Positions 1 through 4,380 of a stretch of DNA of 6,021 nucleotides are shown here, piece by piece. Below the pieces are notes generated by a model. The model saw only the letters and a list, made by a program, of their open reading frames with translations, searched no databases and had not been told where the DNA came from. The stretch lies in NCBI GenBank assembly GCA_030044325.1, contig JASHWA010000584.1, positions 1 through 6,021 of the forward strand, read 5' to 3'. The DNA comes from Bryobacteraceae bacterium (GTDB lineage Bacteria; Acidobacteriota; Terriglobia; Bryobacterales; Bryobacteraceae). The position numbers and the translations under genes were made by a program. How positions within the stretch are numbered: the first letter of the stretch is position 1; each line of letters starts with the position of its first letter.

Positions 1-271
1 CGTAGATCGAGCCGTGAATGAATCGCGCAGAAGGAGCGTTCTGCTGCGCCATCGCGATGAGTTCCGCGGACGAATCGATCCCGGTGACCTCGAACCCCTC
101 ACGCGCGAGGATCGCGCTGAGCGGTCCGGCTCCGCAGCCTACGTCGAGCACCCGCCTGACCGCGTTTTTCGCCGCGCGGAGCCTGCGCAGGATTTCAGGC
201 GCCGCGCCCCGCGCCAAGTCCTCGAACGCGACCGAATGGATGTAGGCAAGGTCCGCCTGATAATGCGTCAC
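1..271 (-). CDS. Class I SAM-dependent methyltransferase, N-terminal part (cut by window edge)
   Basis: The reading frame starts at a GTG (271-269) and stays open to the window edge, giving 90 residues of the N-terminal half. Residues 41-49 read VLDVGCGAG, the glycine-rich motif I that binds S-adenosylmethionine in Rossmann-fold methyltransferases. Residues 62-68 (VTGIDSS) supply the acidic residue at the end of strand 2 (D66) that usually contacts the SAM ribose. The N-terminus (THYQADLAYIH) is of a kind seen in stand-alone small-molecule or unknown-substrate methyltransferases. The GTG lies 4 bp after the stop of the preceding Spy-like gene, so it is probably the last visible gene of the sigma-factor operon. 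No clear Shine-Dalgarno precedes it, so translational coupling is likely. The substrate cannot be told because the C-terminal half is missing. The fold is secure; the exact start is slightly less so. Confidence 0.85.
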   Translation of the reverse strand, partial: MTHYQADLAYIHSVAFEDLARGAAPEILRRLRAAKNAVRRVLDVGCGAGPLSAILAREGFEVTGIDSSAELIAMAQQNAPSARFIHGSIY

Positions 272-275
272 CGGC

Positions 276-659
276 TTACTGCGTGGGAGCGGCAAGCTGA
301 GGAGCGAGGTCGTTCATCATGCGCTCGAACTTCACGCGCTGCTCCGGCTTGAGGATCTGCATGATGCGCGTCTTGCCGGTGGCGCGCAGATCGTCGAGCT
401 GCTCCTGCAGGCTCTCGTAATACTGGCTGTAATCGTCCAGCAGGAGCGACAGTTTCTGCACTTGAGCGCCGTCCAGATCGAGCTCCGTCTTGAAGCGGTT
501 GAGCACCGCCTGGCGATTCTGCTGCTCGCTCGCGGGCGCCGCATGGCGGAGCATGTGCATCGACAACGCACCCGTCGCCGCACCTGCGAGGAACACCAGC
601 AACAGCGTCGTGAGAATGCGCGGATTCATCCACGGCGCCCGCTCGGCCGCCACCGTCAT
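276..659 (-). CDS. Membrane-anchored Spy/CpxP-like periplasmic protein (127 aa)
   Basis: This is a small protein with one N-terminal hydrophobic segment (about residues 15-34), which is either an uncleaved anchor or a signal peptide. A charged, probably all-helical domain (45-118) follows and is expected in the periplasm. Two stretches resemble the LTxxQ-type helical hairpins of the Spy/CpxP/ZraP family: LDLDGAQVQKL at 60-70 and ILKPEQRVKFERM at 102-114. That family includes periplasmic chaperones and metal or envelope-stress sensors; which job applies here is inference. The start at 659 is preferred over the internal ATG at 629 (Met11) because AGGAG lies 9 nt upstream of 659 and none lies before 629. 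The gene begins 3 bp after the anti-sigma stop and ends 4 bp before the methyltransferase start. Placement next to an ECF sigma/anti-sigma pair fits a role in sensing or buffering envelope damage. There are no cysteines, so a metal role would rest on His35, His39 and acidic residues. Confidence 0.75.
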   Translation of the reverse strand: MTVAAERAPWMNPRILTTLLLVFLAGAATGALSMHMLRHAAPASEQQNRQAVLNRFKTELDLDGAQVQKLSLLLDDYSQYYESLQEQLDDLRATGKTRIMQILKPEQRVKFERMMNDLAPQLAAPTQ

Positions 660-662
660 CCG

Positions 663-1097
663 TTACTGCTCCTGGTAGGTGACCAGGTTCACCAGGACGT
701 CGGCGCGGTCCGGCGCACCCGAATAATTCCACACGAGCGCGGAACCATTAGTGCGCGCGGCATTGTGCTCGGCCCGCTCCACGGTTACCAGGTAAGCTCC
801 CGCGGCGAGAGCCAGCACCATCGAAGCGGCTGCGATATTGCGGCTGAATGCCGATTCCCCGAACACGCTCCAGATCGACACCGGGCCCTGCGCTTCGATG
901 CGCTCCATCACGCGCGCGTAGAATCCCGGCCTCGGTTCCGTTTCCGCGCGCAAACTGCGCAGCAGCCGGGCCTGCTCACGCATGACCCCCACTTCGCCGC
1001 TGCATTCCTGACAATCTCTCAAATGTTCCTGAATGGTACCCTCGGCCTGGGGCCGCGCAAGCACCTCTTCCAGGTTTTCCCGAATCGAGCGATGCAT
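663..1097 (-). CDS. Zinc-finger, single-pass membrane anti-sigma factor (144 aa)
   Basis: The protein most likely binds and silences the ECF sigma factor encoded just upstream. Residues 25-32 read HLRDCQEC, an H-x3-C-x2-C motif (H25, C29, C32) typical of the ZAS/zf-HC2 anti-sigma domain; His2 could be a fourth ligand. A polar linker (33-85) leads to one hydrophobic segment at about 87-106. A short C-terminal tail of about 38 residues should lie outside the cytoplasmic membrane. The layout of cytoplasmic zinc domain, one membrane pass and short external tail is standard for the group, though the outside domain is small. The ATG at 1097 is preceded by GGAAGGAAA a few bases upstream, and an in-frame TGA at 1112-1110 rules out a longer start. 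An 86-bp gap separates it from the sigma gene, so the two are not translationally coupled. That gap holds a second copy of the same GGAAGGAAA and a weak GCGGG/CCCGC hairpin. Confidence 0.87.
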   Translation of the reverse strand: MHRSIRENLEEVLARPQAEGTIQEHLRDCQECSGEVGVMREQARLLRSLRAETEPRPGFYARVMERIEAQGPVSIWSVFGESAFSRNIAAASMVLALAAGAYLVTVERAEHNAARTNGSALVWNYSGAPDRADVLVNLVTYQEQ

Positions 1098-1183
1098 GGT
1101 TTCCTTCCCTCAGTCAATTGCCAACTTCAGCTCATTCGCGGGTCTTGATCGCCCGCTGTTTTCCTTCCGACACTGCCTCGAAA

Positions 1184-1873
1184 CTACCGCTCTTTGCCGA
1201 ACGGGCGCGGGCGGTTCAACCGCTGCGCCGCTTTTACCAATTTCTGCCGGGTGCGAAACAACTTCACCTTGATTGTATTCTCATTCAAACCGGTCATCGC
1301 GGCCAGTTCTTCCACCGAATGTCCCTCCACCTCCTTGAGCAGAATCAACGTCCGGTCTTCTTCCGATACGCGGTCGAGCAGCTTCATCACCAGGTCCTGT
1401 TGCGCCAGCTTCCGGTCCACGGGAACCGTGGGATCGATCGCCGGGTCGGAAGCTTCCATCCGCACCGCGTCTTCTTCTGAAAAATCGCTTTCGTAGACCA
1501 GCTTGCGAACCCGCTTCTTGCGCAGATAATCGTAGCATTCGTTGACCGTGATTTTGTAGATCCAGGTCAGCAGGGAGCTGCGAAAATCGAAATTGCGAAT
1601 GGAAAAATAGACCTTGGAGAACACCTGCTGCGCGATGTCTTCGGCATCGTTGTGGTTGCGCAGGATTCCATAGATGATCGAGAAGACCTTGGCCTGATAG
1701 CGCTCCACGATCTCTCGAAACGCCATTTCGTCGCGCGCCTGGACTCGCCGGACTAAAGCGGCTTCTTCGCTGTTCTTGTGATCCACGCGGATTTTGCCGG
1801 TCTTTTCCCGGGCCCCATCCCGGACCCTTTCACCAACTGCCGGAATGGGAAGCGCGCCAATCAAGCTGCTCAT
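1184..1873 (-). CDS. ECF-type RNA polymerase sigma factor, RpoE-like (229 aa)
   Basis: This is an alternative sigma factor that directs RNA polymerase to a small regulon, probably for envelope stress given the partner genes. Region sigma-2 spans about residues 37-121, with the -10-recognition helix around DAEDIAQQVFSKVY (76-89) and the conserved TWIYKIT/NxCYDYLRKK stretch (103-120). A charged linker (122-158) precedes sigma-4 (162-213), which carries the -35-reading helix-turn-helix around HSVEELAAMTGLNENT (185-200). Sigma-3 is absent, as in all ECF factors. The N-terminus is about 33 residues longer than most relatives and looks unstructured, so the true start may lie further in; GTG at codon 30 (about 1786) is a candidate. 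The ATG at 1873 has only a weak GAGAG upstream. The stop is TAG. The gene heads the operon with its anti-sigma factor and is divergent from erpA. An ECF-like promoter just upstream suggests self-activation. Family assignment is firm; the stimulus is unknown. Confidence 0.93.
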   Translation of the reverse strand: MSSLIGALPIPAVGERVRDGAREKTGKIRVDHKNSEEAALVRRVQARDEMAFREIVERYQAKVFSIIYGILRNHNDAEDIAQQVFSKVYFSIRNFDFRSSLLTWIYKITVNECYDYLRKKRVRKLVYESDFSEEDAVRMEASDPAIDPTVPVDRKLAQQDLVMKLLDRVSEEDRTLILLKEVEGHSVEELAAMTGLNENTIKVKLFRTRQKLVKAAQRLNRPRPFGKER

Positions 1874-1888
1874 AAAGCTACATCTCTC

Positions 1889-1915
1889 GACGCAAGCAGC
1901 CGTGCCGGGGTTTCA
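1889..1915 (-). promoter_or_regulatory. Candidate ECF-type autoregulatory promoter of the sigma operon
   Basis: On the minus strand TGAAAC (1915-1910) is followed after 17 bp by CGTC (1892-1889). This matches the form of ECF promoters such as Bacillus SigW/SigM, where TGAAAC and CGTA/CGTC are about 16 bp apart. Such sigma factors commonly transcribe their own operon. Transcription would begin near 1882, only about 9 nt before the annotated ATG. That weakens the case unless the real start codon is internal (for example the GTG near 1786). This is a pattern match only. Confidence 0.4.
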
Positions 1916-1968
1916 CGCATTCCCATGGCCCGGGCAGGTCGAACCGGGTAAGCGCCCGGGGTGAAACC
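1909..1968. repeat. 8-bp inverted repeat GGTTTCAC / GTGAAACC flanking the centre of the divergent region
   Basis: GGTTTCAC at 1909-1916 is the exact reverse complement of GTGAAACC at 1961-1968, with 44 bp between them. The left arm holds the TGAAAC of the proposed sigma-operon promoter. The right arm presents the same element facing erpA. The interval also holds two copies of GCCCGGG (1928-1934 and 1954-1960), the first inside the 8-bp palindrome GCCCGGGC. The arms could be paired -35 elements or regulator sites; the loop is too long for a simple terminator. Confidence 0.5.
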
Positions 1969-1991
1969 GTTCCCAGGCAATTTTCAACATA

Positions 1992-2010
1992 ACACGTCCT
2001 CTCCACGTGT
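1992..2010. promoter_or_regulatory. Interrupted palindrome ACACGT-N7-ACGTGT, possible operator
   Basis: There are two perfect 6-bp arms, 1992-1997 and 2005-2010, separated by the 7-bp pyrimidine-rich CCTCTCC. The centre-to-centre distance of 13 bp is close to one helical turn plus a little, as expected for a dimeric DNA-binding protein. It lies upstream of the proposed erpA promoter and between the divergent genes. It does not resemble IscR or Fur sites as I know them. The binding protein is unknown. Confidence 0.35.
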
Positions 2011-2027
2011 CTTTGCCAAGCGCACTC

Positions 2028-2057
2028 CTGGCATATTCCACGCCCTCATAGTACAAT
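2028..2057 (+). promoter_or_regulatory. Possible sigma-70 promoter of erpA
   Basis: TACAAT (2052-2057) is a good -10 hexamer. CTGGCA (2028-2033), 18 bp upstream, matches the TTGACA -35 consensus at four of six positions. Transcription would begin near 2064, leaving a leader of about 14 nt that just contains the ribosome binding site. The -35 is weak, so an activator or another sigma factor could be involved. Confidence 0.4.
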
Positions 2058-2065
2058 TGGAAACG

Positions 2066-2071
2066 AGAGGG
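2066..2071 (+). promoter_or_regulatory. Ribosome binding site that fixes the erpA start
   Basis: AGAGGG sits 6 nt before the ATG at 2078. The same reading frame also opens with a GTG-containing stretch and an ATG at 1961, but those 39 extra residues have no family resemblance and no ribosome site. The 2078 start is therefore chosen. Confidence 0.75.
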
Positions 2072-2077
2072 ATACAA

Positions 2078-2401
2078 ATGGTCCAGTTGACAGAAACTGC
2101 GGTGAGCAAGGTAAAGGAGATCCTCGATACCCAGGAGCCGAAGCCGGCGGGACTGCGGATCGCCGTGGTGGGCGGAGGATGCTCGGGATTCAGCTACTCG
2201 ATGGCTTTCGAGAACAGCCCCGGACTGCTCGACAAGACTTACAGTTTCGACGGGCTGAAAGTGTACGTGGATCAGGCCAGCCTGCTGTATCTGGATGGCG
2301 CCGAGGTCGATTTCGTGGAGACGCTTGAGGGGTCAGGGTTTAAATTCAATAACCCGAACGTGAAGTCCACCTGCGGTTGCGGTAGTTCCTTTAGCGCCTG
2401 A
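2078..2401 (+). CDS. erpA: A-type iron-sulfur cluster carrier, ErpA/IscA (HesB) family (107 aa)
   Basis: This is a cytoplasmic carrier that receives [2Fe-2S] or [4Fe-4S] clusters from the assembly machinery and passes them to target enzymes. The three family cysteines are present: C35 in GGGCSGF and C99 and C101 in STCGCGSSF. The C-terminal NPNVKSTCGCGSSF and the preceding YLDGAEVDFVETLEGSGF stretch resemble Escherichia coli ErpA more closely than IscA or SufA, hence the symbol; the exact subtype is less sure than the family. Length is normal for the group (about 105-115). The ATG is set by a well-placed AGAGGG. No other isc or suf gene lies in the window, so it is a solitary carrier, as ErpA often is. 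It is transcribed away from the sigma-factor operon and ends in a strong hairpin terminator. Part of its control region may be shared with the sigma gene. Confidence 0.92.
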   Translation: MVQLTETAVSKVKEILDTQEPKPAGLRIAVVGGGCSGFSYSMAFENSPGLLDKTYSFDGLKVYVDQASLLYLDGAEVDFVETLEGSGFKFNNPNVKSTCGCGSSFSA

Positions 2402-2419
2402 GTCAACCGGATTTGATCA

Positions 2420-2461
2420 GAAACAAAGAGCGCGCTCCGAAAGGGGCGCGCTCTTTGTTTC
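2420..2461. terminator. Very strong, probably bidirectional, hairpin terminator after erpA
   Basis: Perfect 15-bp arms (2421-2435 and 2446-2460) extend inward by a U-G and two C-G pairs onto a GAAA loop (2439-2442), and outward by one G-C pair, making about a 19-bp stem. The right arm ends in CTCTTTGTTT and the left arm starts AAACAAAGAG, so each strand yields a U-rich 3' side. It starts 19 bp after the erpA stop. Confidence 0.9.
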
Positions 2462-2465
2462 GTGT

Positions 2466-2507
2466 GCGTAAAAAGCAAACGGGCCGGAAAACGAGTTTCC
2501 AGCCCGT
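2466..2507 (-). terminator. Rho-independent terminator of the PEP-CTERM gene
   Basis: The arms 2479-2490 and 2496-2507 pair over 12 positions with one C/A mismatch (2485/2501) and a 5-nt loop. Read on the minus strand, the stem is followed by TTTGCTTTTTACG, a good U-tract. It begins 26 bp past the stop of the minus-strand gene. Confidence 0.85.
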
Positions 2508-2532
2508 GAGTCTTAAAACCTTCGATCGAGAG

Positions 2533-3159
2533 CTACTTGCGGCGCAGCCGGCGTCCCGCGATCCCCAAGCCGAGCAGCCCGAAGCCCATCAGGGACAGGG
2601 TCATCGGCTCCGGAGCAGCAATCTCACTGAACTCGCTGCCGCCCCCGATGTCCTTGTAGAAGTAATCTGTGGGAGCGTAAGTGACTTGGCTGGAAGATGA
2701 GCCGCCGTTGGTTGCGGTCAGGATCGACGTATTCAGCAAGTCAGATCCGCAGGCACTGGTTCCGTTGACGATGTTGAACGACGAGCCGCAGATCCCTTCG
2801 CTGATCGTGCTTCCAACTCCTGCGATCAAGGTCTCTTCCGTAATGCCCGGCGAGCCCTGGAAGGTTAAGTGGATGTCTTGTAAAGAGGTAAGGCCGTTGT
2901 CTTCAAAGTCCAGACCACCTGTTGTGGTGTCGACATAAACGGTCATTCCGAAGCTGTTGCTCTCGCCAGTGAAACCCGTCGCGCCGTAGATTTCAAAGTT
3001 CGAGAACGTCACACCACCGACCGTGCAGCTTCCGCTCAGCACAAAGGTTGCACCGTCTCCGAACGACGTATCCGTGCCGGTCGCGCATTCAACCTCGGAT
3101 GCCAACGCAACTCCAGCCGATAGGCTCGCAGCGACCGCCAATATTAGAAGTTTTTTCAT
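2533..3159 (-). CDS. PEP-CTERM sorting-domain protein, secreted (208 aa)
   Basis: This is an exported surface or extracellular protein with the two end signals of the PEP-CTERM/exosortase system. Residues 1-20 are a signal peptide (MKKLLILAVAASLSAGVALA, likely cut after Ala20). The C-terminus has PEP at 183-185, a hydrophobic helix (186-201) and the basic tail GRRLRRK. Exosortase is known to process such tails; no exosortase gene is in the window. The mature region (21-180) is rich in Gly, Ser and Thr, looks mostly beta, and has four cysteines (25, 45, 124, 137) that could form two disulfides. I do not recognise a known catalytic domain. The ATG at 3159 is chosen because GGAGGGG lies just upstream and the signal peptide begins there; the frame stays open 34 codons further up without such support. 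The gene stands alone, with its own strong promoter and terminator. Many relatives go with exopolysaccharide or biofilm production, but that is not shown here. Confidence 0.88.
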   Translation of the reverse strand: MKKLLILAVAASLSAGVALASEVECATGTDTSFGDGATFVLSGSCTVGGVTFSNFEIYGATGFTGESNSFGMTVYVDTTTGGLDFEDNGLTSLQDIHLTFQGSPGITEETLIAGVGSTISEGICGSSFNIVNGTSACGSDLLNTSILTATNGGSSSSQVTYAPTDYFYKDIGGGSEFSEIAAPEPMTLSLMGFGLLGLGIAGRRLRRK

Positions 3160-3198
3160 CGTTTCCCCTCCGACTCCTGTCTTCGAATCCCTTCCCAG

Positions 3199-3236
3199 AA
3201 CGCTCCCGTACAACCCGATAGTTAACGTTCCGGTAC
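3199..3236. repeat. Two 13-bp imperfect direct repeats in the PEP-CTERM leader
   Basis: AACGCTCCCGTAC (3199-3211) and AACGTTCCGGTAC (3224-3236) agree at 11 of 13 positions and start 25 bp apart. They lie just downstream of, or at, the predicted transcription start of the PEP-CTERM gene. They could be tandem sites for a regulator or part of the leader RNA. Confidence 0.45.
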
Positions 3237-3238
3237 CA

Positions 3239-3254
3239 CAACAGTATATTGTTG
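3239..3254. promoter_or_regulatory. 16-bp near-palindrome covering the -10 box, likely operator
   Basis: CAACAGTATATTGTTG is self-complementary at seven of eight paired positions (only G3244/T3249 fails). It covers the whole -10 hexamer of the PEP-CTERM promoter. A dimeric repressor bound here would block RNA polymerase directly. The sequence does not match LexA or another operator that I can name. Confidence 0.45.
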
Positions 3255-3271
3255 CCCCCAAACCCTGTCAA
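3243..3271 (-). promoter_or_regulatory. Near-consensus sigma-70 promoter of the PEP-CTERM gene
   Basis: On the minus strand TTGACA (3271-3266) is followed by exactly 17 bp and TATACT (3248-3243), so 11 of 12 hexamer bases match consensus. Transcription would begin near 3236, giving a leader of about 76 nt before the ATG at 3159. It is the clearest promoter in the window. Confidence 0.8.
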
Positions 3272-3472
3272 GCACTAATTCGGGGTTCTCCCTACTCGGC
3301 GTCGAAATTGAAGCCCGCCCTTGTTCAAAATCTGGAAACCTTATTCTTTCAGTCATTTATAACGCTAATTGGATGGAACTTTGGCCCAAAAAGTACCGGT
3401 ACGTGCTAGGGCCCTTGCCTTAGACTTGTAACCGTCATGCCGAAATCGCAGTTAAGGCGTGGCGGCGATGGC
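3272..3472. other. Non-coding spacer between the PEP-CTERM promoter and murQ
   Basis: Together with the promoter and leader at 3160-3271 this makes a 327-bp stretch without a gene. It is clearly more AT-rich around 3321-3395 than the genes beside it. It contains the perfect 10-bp palindrome GTACCGGTAC (3393-3402) and the 8-bp palindrome AGGGCCCT (3408-3415), 5 bp apart. TATAAC (3358-3363) could be a -10 box, but no good -35 lies before it. No terminator, RNA gene or convincing small reading frame was seen. Confidence 0.6.
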
Positions 3473-3478
3473 TACAAT
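3473..3478 (+). promoter_or_regulatory. -10-like TACAAT just upstream of murQ (possible leaderless promoter)
   Basis: TACAAT ends 8 bp before the murQ ATG at 3487, so transcription would start at or within a base or two of the start codon. No Shine-Dalgarno sequence is present and no alternative start codon exists upstream in frame, which fits a leaderless message. The -35 region (GTTAAG or TTAAGG, 15-16 bp upstream) is poor. Confidence 0.4.
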
Positions 3479-3486
3479 ACAGATTC

Positions 3487-4380
3487 ATGCCCACTTTCGA
3501 CGGGCTTCGAACAGAACAGACGTTGGCCGGGTCGCGCCATCTGGATTCGATGACTACGCCCCAGTTGCTGGCGCTCATGAACTCGGCCGATTCCGAGATC
3601 GCCGCTTGTGTTGCCCGCTCGCTTCCGGAAATCGCGCGTGCGGTGGACCCGATCGTGGCTGCACTTGAAAACCATGGCCGGCTGGCATACATCGGCGCCG
3701 GCACCAGCGGAAGGCTTGCCGTTCTCGACGCGGCCGAGTGCCCACCGACGTTCGGCATCTCTCCGGATCTGATTCGCGCGATGATCGCAGGCGGCGAAAC
3801 AGCGCTCAGCCGCGCTTCCGAAGCAAGCGAAGACGACGCGGGAGCCGGCGCGGCCGATTTGCTGACCGCGCGATTCGCAAGAACTGACGTACTCATGGGA
3901 GTCAGCGCGAGCGGGCGCACTCCTTATGTGCTTGGGGCGGTCGCAAAGGCTCGCGAGATGGGCGCAGTCACCGTCGGATTGAGCTGCACTCCGCAATCCG
4001 AGCTTTCGCGCGTCGTCGATTACCCGATCGAAGTCGTCCCCGGTCCCGAGGTGATCGCCGGTTCGACGCGCCTTCGCGCCGGAACCGCGACGAAAATGGT
4101 TCTCAATATGATCAGCACGGCCGCGATGGTCCGGATGGGCCACGTTTATGGGAATCTGATGGTGAACGTGCAGCCGTCAAATCGAAAACTGGAGGATCGC
4201 GCACGGCGCATCATCGCGCAGGCGGCCGAAGTGAGCTATGAGCGCGCCGCGGAGCTGCTCGACGCGGCCGGCCGCAGCGTGCGGACCGCCATCGTCATGG
4301 AAAAGAAAAATATCGGCCGCCAAGAAGCGGAAAAACTGCTCGCGGCGGCGCGCGGCAGGATTGCGGAGGCGCTTAAATAA
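3487..4380 (+). CDS. murQ: N-acetylmuramic acid 6-phosphate etherase (297 aa)
   Basis: MurQ is a cytoplasmic lyase that cleaves the lactyl ether of MurNAc-6-phosphate to GlcNAc-6-phosphate and D-lactate, a key step in recycling peptidoglycan sugars. The N-terminal LRTE (7-10) and LDSMTT (19-24) correspond to the family start. A SIS sugar-phosphate fold covers about 55-215, with phosphosugar-loop motifs GAGTSGRL (70-77) and SASGRTPYV (140-148). E84 in DAAECPPTFG and E115 in SEASEDD align with the catalytic glutamates known in E. coli (E83, E114). The family signature is at 187-204 (GPEVIAGSTRLRAGTATK, with Arg in place of the usual Lys at 198), and a small helical domain fills 235-297. Length is normal. 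ATG 3487 is the only start codon in frame after the stop at 3421; no ribosome site precedes it. Its stop abuts the murA start with no gap, so the two are probably co-translated. Confidence 0.96.
   Translation: MPTFDGLRTEQTLAGSRHLDSMTTPQLLALMNSADSEIAACVARSLPEIARAVDPIVAALENHGRLAYIGAGTSGRLAVLDAAECPPTFGISPDLIRAMIAGGETALSRASEASEDDAGAGAADLLTARFARTDVLMGVSASGRTPYVLGAVAKAREMGAVTVGLSCTPQSELSRVVDYPIEVVPGPEVIAGSTRLRAGTATKMVLNMISTAAMVRMGHVYGNLMVNVQPSNRKLEDRARRIIAQAAEVSYERAAELLDAAGRSVRTAIVMEKKNIGRQEAEKLLAAARGRIAEALK

Noticed and set aside
462..1148. A 228-codon plus-strand frame over the Spy-like and anti-sigma genes
   Set aside because: It is antisense to two recognisable genes, His/Arg-rich and without any motif.
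1928..1960. GCCCGGG repeats as a terminator or attachment site
   Set aside because: Short GC-only matches are common in DNA of this composition and there is no T-tract or flanking mobile gene.
1961..2077. An N-terminal extension of the ErpA-like protein from an ATG at 1961
   Set aside because: The extra 39 residues do not resemble the family, span the likely promoter, and the good AGAGGG site sits before the ATG at 2078.
3160..3261. A longer start of the PEP-CTERM protein in frame upstream of 3159
   Set aside because: It would bury the signal peptide 34 residues in and start in the promoter; GGAGGGG supports 3159.
3023..3409. A 128-codon plus-strand frame over the PEP-CTERM gene start and its promoter
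   Set aside because: It overlaps the signal peptide, promoter and operator of the minus-strand gene, has no ribosome site and no recognisable motif.
3472..4143. A 223-codon minus-strand frame opposite murQ
   Set aside because: Mirror frame of a clear enzyme gene; charged low-complexity translation with no family resemblance.
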